Shown: positions 7,574-14,280 of the stretch, in pieces
Numbering within the stretch: position 1 is the first letter of the stretch
How the letters are laid out: each line of letters opens with the position of its first letter
Source of the DNA: an uncultured Prevotella sp.
Lineage (GTDB): Bacteria; Bacteroidota; Bacteroidia; Bacteroidales; Bacteroidaceae
Assembly (NCBI GenBank): GCA_900765465.1
Contig: CAAFRM010000241.1
Location: forward strand, 1 to 30,049
Direction of reading: 5' to 3'
Length of the DNA: 30,049 bases
Notes under the pieces: generated by a model
What the model saw: the letters and a program-made list of their open reading frames with translations, nothing else
Told to the model about the DNA's origin: nothing
Databases searched by the model: none
Translations under genes and position numbers: made by a program

Positions 7574-7682
7574 GAATTAGGTAAAGGCTATAATGGGCAT
7601 GCCCTGAAGAGGGACATGAAATGATGTGAAAGCGTCCCCATAACGTCTATTTTTTAACAAATTAATAATAAATAAAAGAAAA
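7574..7682 (+). promoter_or_regulatory. Candidate structured leader of L31 gene
   Basis: The 109-nt untranslated leader of a one-gene ribosomal-protein unit. It contains the perfect palindrome GGGCATGCCC (7595-7604) and a GGGAC (7611-7615)/GTCCC (7634-7638) pair with an ACAT/ATGT hairpin that can form between, followed by a TATTTTTT run at about 7649. Long leaders before ribosomal protein genes often carry autoregulatory elements; L31 leaders are known in other phyla. That this one binds L31 is inference. Confidence 0.4.
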
Positions 7683-7934
7683 ATGAAAAAAGGTATTCAT
7701 CCAGAGAACTATCGTCCTGTAGTATTTAAGGATATGTCTAACGGCGATATGTTCCTCTCTCAGTCAACATGCAAGACTAACGACACTGTAGAGTTCGAGG
7801 GCGAGACTTATCCAGTTGTTAAGATTGAAATCTCTAGCACCTCTCACCCATTCTACACAGGTAAGAGCAAGCTCGTTGATACTGCTGGTCGCGTTGACCG
7901 CTTCATGAGCCGTTACGCTAAGTTGAAGAAGTAA
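7683..7934 (+). CDS. rpmE2: 50S ribosomal protein L31 type B
   Basis: An 83-aa protein starting MKKGIHPENYRPVVFKD, with the type B hallmarks: the longer form, no CxxC zinc ribbon (its only Cys is C32 in STCKTNDTVE), and the conserved STSHPFYTGKSKLVDTAGRVDRF segment split here as TSHPFYTGK and DTAGRVDRF. It binds the 50S central protuberance and bridges to the 30S head. In many bacteria the zinc-free form replaces the zinc-binding form under zinc limitation; Bacteroidota commonly have only this form. Single gene with its own promoter, long leader and a strong terminator. Confidence 0.95.
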   Translation: MKKGIHPENYRPVVFKDMSNGDMFLSQSTCKTNDTVEFEGETYPVVKIEISSTSHPFYTGKSKLVDTAGRVDRFMSRYAKLKK

Positions 7935-7978
7935 TATATATACCTTTTTTAATAAGGATATATAATATCGAAAGATAG

Positions 7979-8027
7979 AAAGTGCATTCCAACGTAGTTG
8001 CATATACGTAGGAATGCACTTTTTTTA
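7979..8027. terminator. Bidirectional terminator between rpmE2 and lipoprotein gene
   Basis: Arms AAAGTGCATTCC (7979-7990) and GGAATGCACTTT (8011-8022) pair perfectly over 12 bp, with a smaller inner CGTA/TACG pairing, followed by a T-run to 8027. It ends rpmE2 and, weakly, the convergent lipoprotein gene. Confidence 0.8.
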
Positions 8028-8032
8028 TGAAC

Positions 8033-8773
8033 CTATCTTCTCTTGTTCAATTGCTTCACCGTGCCAGCTATTGGCTTCATGGTTGCTCCACTGCCGAATG
8101 AAGTTACAGCTGATGCTGAACGTGTAAGCTTCTTGGCATGAGCGGTAGTAGAAACCTCAGATAAATCGAAGTAGATGATATCACCCTTTACCTTACCGGT
8201 ACCAATCATATAACCATAGAAGGTTTTATAATTATTACCCTTCTCGACACCGAGACGGAAACCGTACTGGCTAGCACCTGCATCCAATACGAAGGTAGCA
8301 CCACTCTTGTCATACTTCAGATAGATATCGCCATTGTTATCGATATACCAGGAGAATTTCAGCGTCTGCTGATCGGTAACATTTCCCTGATTATCATAAG
8401 TCTCATCTATCTCCACACCACTTCCACTCAGGGCATCGCTCTGGTTTCCGCTCTGATAGAATATCATATTGGCATAAAACTCATCATAGCCTCTTGACAT
8501 ACCATCATCCTGGATATAGGAATACTTCACCGGACCATACCACTCACCAACCAAGGTCATCGCCTCATCGACCAGATCGTCATCATGTGATCCTTGCGAA
8601 CCTTCATACCAATAATCCTGGTTCCATCCCCAGCCACCATGGTTGTAATCATCGTACCATCCATAAGAATCATCCCAATAATCATCATCCCAAGGATCAT
8701 CATCGCAACTGGTAAACGTAAAGGATACCGCAGCTATCGCCATCAGCATCACGAAAAGTCTCATTTTTCTCAT
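8033..8773 (-). CDS. Surface-type lipoprotein with Asp/Trp/Tyr-rich N-terminal segment
   Basis: A 246-aa protein with a signal sequence ending in a lipobox (FTFTSC, lipidated C23). The Cys is followed at once by DDDPWDDD; acidic residues just after the Cys act as a surface-export signal for Bacteroidota lipoproteins, so it is probably displayed on the outer membrane. Residues about 24-60 are an unusual low-complexity stretch built almost only of D, W, Y, G, N and H. The body (about 70-220) is predicted beta-rich (FYANMIFYQS, LKFSWYIDNN, IYFDLSEV), as in lipocalin-like Bacteroidota lipoproteins. No enzyme motif. M4 is an alternative start. Function unknown; no SusC/SusD neighbour. Confidence 0.75.
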   Translation of the reverse strand: MRKMRLFVMLMAIAAVSFTFTSCDDDPWDDDYWDDSYGWYDDYNHGGWGWNQDYWYEGSQGSHDDDLVDEAMTLVGEWYGPVKYSYIQDDGMSRGYDEFYANMIFYQSGNQSDALSGSGVEIDETYDNQGNVTDQQTLKFSWYIDNNGDIYLKYDKSGATFVLDAGASQYGFRLGVEKGNNYKTFYGYMIGTGKVKGDIIYFDLSEVSTTAHAKKLTRSASAVTSFGSGATMKPIAGTVKQLNKRR

Positions 8774-8853
8774 ATCGTAAGATTTTTATTTTATTGTTAA
8801 TATCCGTGTTAGAACCCAGTTCCTTAACAGACCAGGTTTCTTGAATGATGGTG

Positions 8854-8861
8854 CAAAGATA
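8854..8861 (-). promoter_or_regulatory. -7 box of lipoprotein gene promoter
   Basis: Minus strand reads TATCTTTG, 81 bases upstream of the start codon at 8773. Divergent from the HTCS promoter, whose box lies 108 bases away. Confidence 0.65.
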
Positions 8862-8969
8862 AGGCAATTTTTACACCTTACAAAGGGAAAAGAGGAATAA
8901 TCTAGGGGAAAATCCCTATTATATAACAGTTTTTCCCTACAAAACCTTGTCATTCTCAAAAAAATGCAC

Positions 8970-8977
8970 TATCTTTG
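8970..8977 (+). promoter_or_regulatory. -7 box of HTCS gene promoter, with -33
   Basis: TATCTTTG with a TTG at 8947-8949, 20 bases upstream. Transcription would start near 8984, so the ATG at 8975 lies inside the promoter and cannot be the start; the next ATG at 9023 is used. Confidence 0.7.
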
Positions 8978-9022
8978 CAACAATATTTATGCATATTTAC
9001 CAACCAAGGACTGACGAATAGA

Positions 9023-12000
9023 ATGACAAGAACAGATAATATAATTAAGAGAGCCATTTTTTGTAGCCTCCTCATACTCATAACCTCACTGAAGGTTATG
9101 GGACTCCCCTACTGCGATGTTCGCAAATTCTCCATCATCGACGGACTTGCCGCCAACACGATTTCCGACATAGCACAGACACCCGACCGCCTGATGTGGT
9201 TCAGTACCTGGAACGGAATCTCCTATTATGACGGAAATTCATTCCATACCTTCCGTGATGAGGCAGACGACATTGATCTTCTTTCAACCAACCGCTTCAT
9301 GGGCATCTATGCAACAGCCAGAAACAACGTGTGGTGTATCACTTCGAGCAAACGCCTCTATGCCTATGAGACCATATTGTGTACTTTCGTTCCCGTAGGT
9401 GACAACATCAATAAATTATATAACATCGACCTGCGAGTAGATAAGATATACCCTATCAAACAGGGCAACACCTGGGTAACGACCAAGTCTGGCGATTATC
9501 TGATACGTATCAATGGACTCCAGAGAGAGGGAAATATTCCAGAGCTCATCAAGGTAGGACAAGACGGACTCCGAAGCGGAAACGTATGGCATATCTGGGC
9601 AGATAAGAAAAAACGCGATTGGATTCTCACTGACAAGGGAACCACCATCTACCACTCTCAATTCAGCACTCCCATCCCCTTCAAATGGATAAGAGAAGTG
9701 GGCGATAATATCTTCCTGGCAACAGAAGATGGCCGACTCGCCGTATTCGATGAGAACAACAAGCTGAATATGATACCACTCCCAGCTGGAGTAACCCGCA
9801 TCAATCAGCTCAAGAACACGGGCTATCAGCTCCTGATAGCTACTAACCTGGGAATGATCATCTACAATCCACGCACCTTCAAGACAGAAATCATCAATGT
9901 ACAAAGCCCAAGCCAGCCATTGGCAGAGGTAAAGAATATCTATACGGATGATTTCGGAATGGTATGGGTGTTTACGGATGGTATGGGTGTAACCCTGGTA
10001 AATCCAAAGACATCAGCCAAGCAATGGCTGTTTGCCGACCAGCAAGATCCTATGGATCGCACCACCTCCGACAGTTTCTTCATCACCCAAGATGAAAACA
10101 AGACTCTATGGATTGTGCCGAATGGAGGTACCTTCAGCTACTTCGACCGCAAAGCCGGCAAACTGGTACCTTATCTCCTGAGGAGCAACTCTTCAGGCAA
10201 CTACCGCGTGCCTAAAATCGGAAAGCATTTCCTTTCCGACCAGGGAATCCTCTGGATAGCAGGTACCCACGATCTTACCCAGGTAGCCTTCAAGAACCAT
10301 ACGTATCGCTTAAATAAACTGGAGAATGGAGAAGCAGAAGTACGTGCACTCTGCAATACTCCAGAAGGATACCATTGGACCGGTTATGCGAATGGTGTCG
10401 TGCAAATAACTGACAGCAAGTATCAAACCGTAGGTTATCTGGCTCCAGGCGGTCAGATTGTACCTAACCAGGTGCCATTCTGTCCATATCCAGTATATTC
10501 AATCTTCAGTGATACAAGGGGCAGAATGTGGATAGGAACCAAAGGCGACGGACTCTATGTCCGGTCGCATGAAGGCGTAAGCCATTACGAGCACAATCCA
10601 GCCAACAAGGCATCGTTACCGCACAACTACATTTATGATGTGGTAGCTGACCGCCATGGCAGAATATGGGTAGCCACCTATGGTGGCGGACTGGCTCTTG
10701 CCCAAGAAGGCGAAACAGGTCTGTTCTTCTACAACAGGAAGTTTGGCTTGCCATGGCCTAAGAATAGTTTTGCCGATATACGACGCATTTTCTGTACCCC
10801 TACAGGAGAAATTCTAGTAGGTACCACAGACGGTCTCATTACATTCGGCGATAACTTCAGGAATCCGCAACAGATTAAATTCTGCAAGACCACCTATCTT
10901 CCCAATGATACCACATCATTGGCAGCCAACGATGTCAACTTTATCATAGAGCATAGCAATGGCAAGACCTACATCTCTCAGTTAGGAGGAATTCTGGAAA
11001 GTATCGTCAACAAGAAACTGCTGCAGGACAACTTGAAGACAAAGTATTTCAAGAACATCAACTATAATGAAGGTATCGTGCAAAGCATGATAGAAGATAA
11101 CGAGGGCAACCTATGGGTGATCCGTGAGTCGAGTATCGACAAATGTAATCTGAAGACAGGAAAGACCACCGTCTTCGGTCCGAACGACTTCGATTACAAC
11201 ATCTCCTTCACCGAGGCTCGCCCTACCCATGATCCAGCCACGAATGACATCTCCGTAGGAACCCCATTCGGATGGCTGACCTTCAATCCAGCAACCCTGA
11301 AGAAGAGTCAATACCAGGCTCATATCATCTTCACTTCGCTGCACTTTACCGGCGAAAGCGAGTCTATCCCTATCCTGCATAGCAAGAAGATCGTGATTCC
11401 AGCCAACAAGCGAAACCTGACCATCAGCTTCGCTTCGCTCGATTATTCACGTAAATACCAGATGAAATACCGCTATCGCCTGGAGGGACATATTTCTCCA
11501 GGAAAATGGATTGACAATGGTAGCAGCAATACTATCGGCTTCAACCGAATCTCACAGGGAGACTATATTCTCAAGGTATCAGCCACCAACTCCCATGGTG
11601 TATGGAGCAAGTACATTGCAGAACTTCCTATCGAGGTACGTCCTACTTTCTGGGAAAGTGTCTGGGGCAGACTCACCCTGCTGCTATTGCTCGCTGCGGT
11701 AGTGGCAAGTATATTCTACTCCTATAACAGGAAGCAGCGTGAAAAGCTGGAGCACGAAATGAGTCTGATGAAGAACGACTTCTTCAGCGATGCCAGTCAT
11801 AAGTTGCGCACCCCGCTGACCCTGATTGGCGGACCGCTGCAACACGTTCTGGAAACCGAGCATGGTATCACCCGAAACAGTAGGGAAATGCTCGTCATTG
11901 CCCTGAAGAACTCAAGAGAAATGCTGAATATGCTCAATAAGGTACTGAGATTCGACGATAATGCCAACTTCCTGGTCAACGGCGGACTCAACGAAAACGT

Positions 12001-13078
12001 CAATGAGGAAGGCAATGAGATGGAAAAAGTTGAAGGCGAAATAGACGACACCACCGTATCCAAGTACCTGAAGGAGTTGGAAGAAGAAAAGAAGAAAGAA
12101 AAGGCAAAGCACGAAGAGGAGGAAAACCAGAAGGGTACAGCCTCTAACAAACCAAGCAAGAACCTCACCATTCTTGTTGTGGAAGACAACTCCGACCTGC
12201 GCCTATATCTCAACAGCGTACTCGAAGAAAAGTACAATGTGCTCCTGGCAGAAAACGGCAAGGTGGGTCTCTATAAGGCTCGCACAGAGATGCCAGACTT
12301 TATCCTCACCGATGTAACCATGCCTGTGATGGATGGTATCACGATGATACGTGAAATCAAGCAAGACCGTACCATCTCGCATATACCTATCATCATCCTC
12401 TCGGCAAAAGCCAGTGTAGAAGACCAGTTGAAGGGATTCGAACAGGGAGTGGATGGCTATCTTACGAAACCATTCTCTACCTCCTACCTGATAGGACGTA
12501 TCGAGGCTGCCATCAACAAACGCAAGGCTACGCAGACAGACATAGCCAAGATGATGAAGCAGAACGGAAAAGTTGGATATGCTGGAAAGACTGAAAATTC
12601 AGGAAATGCCGAAGCAGCAGAAATCTTCCAAGCAGCTACAGAGCCTAGAAAGACGCTCAGTGAGCTGAACTTCGATATCCAGGAAAAGGAAAGACTGGCA
12701 GAGGAGAAAAAGTCGGAACTGAAGAGCTATGCATTCATGGAAAGTCAGATCAACGACAAGACCATGGGCAGAATTCTGAAGTATGTGACCGACAATATGG
12801 GCAGTCCAGACCTGAAGATAGACGACATCGCTGATGCCATCGGTATGAGCCGAAGTGTACTCTACAACAAGATCAAGCAGGCTGTAGGTATGACGCCAAT
12901 CGACTTCGTGCGCCATATCCGAATCATGAGAGCCTGCGAATTGCTGCAGCAGACCAATGATCCGCTTACCAGCATCGCTTTCGAAGTAGGATTCAGCGAC
13001 CCTAAGTACTTCTCCAAGGTATTCAAGAAAGAACTGGGTATTGTTCCTAGCGAATATCGCGAACGAACCAAGGAATAA
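9023..13078 (+). CDS. Hybrid two-component (HTCS) AraC regulator lacking the kinase ATPase domain
   Basis: 1351 aa from the ATG at 9023. Order: signal/anchor (about 8-26); periplasmic reg_prop beta-propeller repeats to about 770 (e.g. GRMWIGTKGDGLYV, GRIWVATYGGGLAL, GNLWVIRESS); Y_Y_Y domain (about 795-875); membrane span (884-902); HisKA dimerisation helices with H926 in SHKLRTPLTL; a charged linker (about 970-1045); receiver domain from 1050 (acidic pair E1054/D1055, phosphoacceptor D1097 in LTDVTMP, K1149); and an AraC helix-turn-helix (1248-1350). Such proteins normally sense glycans and switch on polysaccharide utilisation loci. Here only 124 residues separate H926 from the receiver, and no N, G1, F or G2 box exists, so the HATPase domain is missing. 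The usual Glu after the His is Lys. It looks like a pseudokinase. No SusC/D genes are adjacent. Confidence 0.9.
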   Translation: MTRTDNIIKRAIFCSLLILITSLKVMGLPYCDVRKFSIIDGLAANTISDIAQTPDRLMWFSTWNGISYYDGNSFHTFRDEADDIDLLSTNRFMGIYATARNNVWCITSSKRLYAYETILCTFVPVGDNINKLYNIDLRVDKIYPIKQGNTWVTTKSGDYLIRINGLQREGNIPELIKVGQDGLRSGNVWHIWADKKKRDWILTDKGTTIYHSQFSTPIPFKWIREVGDNIFLATEDGRLAVFDENNKLNMIPLPAGVTRINQLKNTGYQLLIATNLGMIIYNPRTFKTEIINVQSPSQPLAEVKNIYTDDFGMVWVFTDGMGVTLVNPKTSAKQWLFADQQDPMDRTTSDSFFITQDENKTLWIVPNGGTFSYFDRKAGKLVPYLLRSNSSGNYRVPKIGKHFLSDQGILWIAGTHDLTQVAFKNHTYRLNKLENGEAEVRALCNTPEGYHWTGYANGVVQITDSKYQTVGYLAPGGQIVPNQVPFCPYPVYSIFSDTRGRMWIGTKGDGLYVRSHEGVSHYEHNPANKASLPHNYIYDVVADRHGRIWVATYGGGLALAQEGETGLFFYNRKFGLPWPKNSFADIRRIFCTPTGEILVGTTDGLITFGDNFRNPQQIKFCKTTYLPNDTTSLAANDVNFIIEHSNGKTYISQLGGILESIVNKKLLQDNLKTKYFKNINYNEGIVQSMIEDNEGNLWVIRESSIDKCNLKTGKTTVFGPNDFDYNISFTEARPTHDPATNDISVGTPFGWLTFNPATLKKSQYQAHIIFTSLHFTGESESIPILHSKKIVIPANKRNLTISFASLDYSRKYQMKYRYRLEGHISPGKWIDNGSSNTIGFNRISQGDYILKVSATNSHGVWSKYIAELPIEVRPTFWESVWGRLTLLLLLAAVVASIFYSYNRKQREKLEHEMSLMKNDFFSDASHKLRTPLTLIGGPLQHVLETEHGITRNSREMLVIALKNSREMLNMLNKVLRFDDNANFLVNGGLNENVNEEGNEMEKVEGEIDDTTVSKYLKELEEEKKKEKAKHEEEENQKGTASNKPSKNLTILVVEDNSDLRLYLNSVLEEKYNVLLAENGKVGLYKARTEMPDFILTDVTMPVMDGITMIREIKQDRTISHIPIIILSAKASVEDQLKGFEQGVDGYLTKPFSTSYLIGRIEAAINKRKATQTDIAKMMKQNGKVGYAGKTENSGNAEAAEIFQAATEPRKTLSELNFDIQEKERLAEEKKSELKSYAFMESQINDKTMGRILKYVTDNMGSPDLKIDDIADAIGMSRSVLYNKIKQAVGMTPIDFVRHIRIMRACELLQQTNDPLTSIAFEVGFSDPKYFSKVFKKELGIVPSEYRERTKE

Positions 13079-13123
13079 AGCAATAAGAGACAGAAACCTG
13101 TACTCTATAAGGCTACACACGAG

Positions 13124-13158
13124 AATAGGCAGAACAAAACGTTCTGCCTATTTTTGTG
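13124..13158 (+). terminator. Intrinsic terminator of HTCS gene
   Basis: Arms AATAGGCAGAAC (13124-13135) and GTTCTGCCTATT (13141-13152) form a perfect 12-bp stem with an AAAAC loop, followed by TTTGTG. It lies 45 bases after the HTCS stop codon. Confidence 0.85.
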
Positions 13159-13271
13159 TCTATTCGGTAAAAAATAGCGTATAAACAGCCATAAAACCGT
13201 CCCAAAAATAAAAAAAAGAGAGCAAAAACGGGGTTTTTAACACTTTTTTAACGCAAAAAAAAAAAATTAAC

Positions 13272-13288
13272 GTTGTATATAATACAAC
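13272..13288. promoter_or_regulatory. Perfect 7-3-7 palindrome, candidate operator
   Basis: GTTGTAT-ATA-ATACAAC is an exact inverted repeat whose right arm overlaps the expected -33 region of the sRNA promoter at 13305. That position would let a dimeric regulator block or recruit polymerase. The bound protein is unknown. Confidence 0.45.
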
Positions 13289-13304
13289 TTACAAAAAAAA
13301 TGTG

Positions 13305-13312
13305 TAACTTTG
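13305..13312 (+). promoter_or_regulatory. -7 box of candidate sRNA
   Basis: TAACTTTG, identical to the rpmE2 box. It lies 86 bases upstream of a strong terminator with no reading frame between. Predicted transcription start is near 13319. Confidence 0.6.
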
Positions 13313-13318
13313 CACCAA

Positions 13319-13437
13319 GTTCTTAGAAAAGTTAAATGATAGATTAATCGTAAGGCTTCTCTCCTATTTTATATTTTGAGTTAGGAAAGAAGACGAAAGA
13401 GTCCGGGGATTGTGAAATTCCTGGACTCTTTTTATTT
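13319..13437 (+). ncRNA. Candidate small RNA, ~115 nt
   Basis: A self-contained unit: promoter box, about 80 nt of sequence, then an intrinsic terminator. The body folds a hairpin from CTTCTCTCCTA (13356-13366) and TAGGAAAGAAG (13382-13392), 10 of 11 pairs with one C-A mismatch, on a 15-nt loop. The only ATG reads four codons. It could be a regulatory sRNA or, with partial readthrough, an attenuated leader of the glutathione peroxidase gene 200 bases downstream; that gene has its own promoter box, which favours a separate RNA. No family recognised. Confidence 0.55.
13398..13437 (+). terminator. Intrinsic terminator of candidate sRNA
   Basis: A 14-bp stem (AGAGTCC opening, GGACTCT closing, three G-U pairs) with a GTGA loop at 13412-13415 and a TTTTTATTT tail. 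The same GTGA tetraloop closes the terminator at 515-546. Confidence 0.85.
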
Positions 13438-13540
13438 CACCCAACCACCTATATCCCCCTATGCACCTTACAAATGATAACTCAGGCTATTTTTTTAGAA
13501 AATTTATGCAAACTATTTACTATTTCTAAAAGAAAAATAG

Positions 13541-13548
13541 TACCTTTG
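13541..13548 (+). promoter_or_regulatory. -7 box of glutathione peroxidase promoter
   Basis: TACCTTTG, 90 bases upstream of the start codon at 13639. No clear -33 is seen. Confidence 0.6.
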
Positions 13549-13638
13549 CACAATGATAATGATTCGGCGGCAAAGGATCTTCTCCAATGTCAAAGAAAAA
13601 GGGATAGAAATAAACATAAAATTAGATACAAATAAAAA

Positions 13639-14193
13639 ATGAGAACCGTTTACGAATTCTCCGTTAAGGACAGAAAGGGAAAGGAAGTTTCCCTCAAAGA
13701 GTACGCTAACGAAGTACTGCTTATCGTTAACACAGCTACCAAGTGTGGCTTTACTCCTCAGTATGAGGAACTGGAAAAGCTCTATGAGACATACCACCAG
13801 CAAGGCTTCGAGATACTCGACTTCCCATGCAATCAGTTTGGTCAGCAAGCTCCTGGTACTGATGAAAGCATCCATCAGTTCTGCAAACTTACATACGGCA
13901 CAGAATTTCAGCGCTACAAGAAGGTCAAGGTAAATGGTGATGATGCCGCTCCTCTCTTCAAATTCCTCAAGGAATGCAAAGGCTTCGCAGGCTGGGACGA
14001 GACTCATCCGCTCTACCCTGTTCTCGACAAGATGCTCTCTGAGGCAGATCCTAACTACAAGGAAAGCGCAGACATCAAGTGGAACTTCACCAAGTTCCTC
14101 GTTAACAAGAAGGGTCAGGTGGTAGCTCGCTTCGAACCTACTACCAGCTTCGACGTTATCGCAAAGGCCATTGAAGAGTGGCTTCAGGCATAA
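13639..14193 (+). CDS. Glutathione peroxidase (thiol-dependent, Cys type)
   Basis: A 184-aa protein of the GPx family with active-site Cys (not selenocysteine) at C36 in NTATKCGFTPQY, the second motif LDFPCNQFG (about 60-68) and the third, WNFTKF, with W148 and N149. C82 (HQFCKLTYG) is placed like the resolving Cys of thioredoxin-dependent GPx, so this enzyme probably reduces H2O2 and organic peroxides using thioredoxin. No signal peptide, so cytosolic. The stretch at about 112-145 (GFAGWDETHPLYPVLDKMLS) is normal for bacterial members. Single gene with its own promoter and a strong terminator; a candidate sRNA lies just upstream. Confidence 0.92.
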   Translation: MRTVYEFSVKDRKGKEVSLKEYANEVLLIVNTATKCGFTPQYEELEKLYETYHQQGFEILDFPCNQFGQQAPGTDESIHQFCKLTYGTEFQRYKKVKVNGDDAAPLFKFLKECKGFAGWDETHPLYPVLDKMLSEADPNYKESADIKWNFTKFLVNKKGQVVARFEPTTSFDVIAKAIEEWLQA

Positions 14194-14230
14194 AGATAAA
14201 GTTAAGTACTTTAATTGATAAAAGCATAAA

Positions 14231-14275
14231 AAAGCCAGCTTACATTCCTGTAGGCTGGCTTTCTTATTTCTTTTT
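14231..14275. terminator. Bidirectional terminator between gpx and trpB2
   Basis: AAAGCCAGC (14231-14239) pairs with GCTGGCTTT (14254-14262), with an inner TAC/GTA pair. T-rich sequence follows on the plus strand, and A-rich sequence precedes it, giving a U-tail on the minus strand too. The genes on each side converge here. Confidence 0.8.
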
Positions 14276-14280
14276 AATCT

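Larger units (their letters stand above)
7298..7682. other. 385-base divergent intergenic region
   Basis: Contains the EEP operon promoter (7361-7368, minus), about 150 bases of AT-rich spacer in which I see nothing, the rpmE2 promoter (7560-7567, plus) and the rpmE2 leader (about 7574-7682). Confidence 0.6.
13079..13638. other. 560-base gene-free stretch
   Basis: Contains the HTCS terminator (13124-13158), an A-rich tract (about 13165-13270) in which I see no gene, a perfect palindrome (13272-13288), a candidate sRNA with promoter and terminator (13305-13437), and the glutathione peroxidase promoter (13541-13548) with its ~84-nt leader. Confidence 0.6.

Noticed and set aside
8975..9022. Upstream ATG of the HTCS gene, adding 16 residues
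   Set aside because: It lies within the -7 box (8970-8977), so the codon is upstream of the likely transcript start; the ATG at 9023 leads straight into a normal signal/anchor.
9023..13078. Polysaccharide utilisation locus around the HTCS regulator
   Set aside because: No SusC/SusD, glycoside hydrolase or transporter gene on either side within the window.
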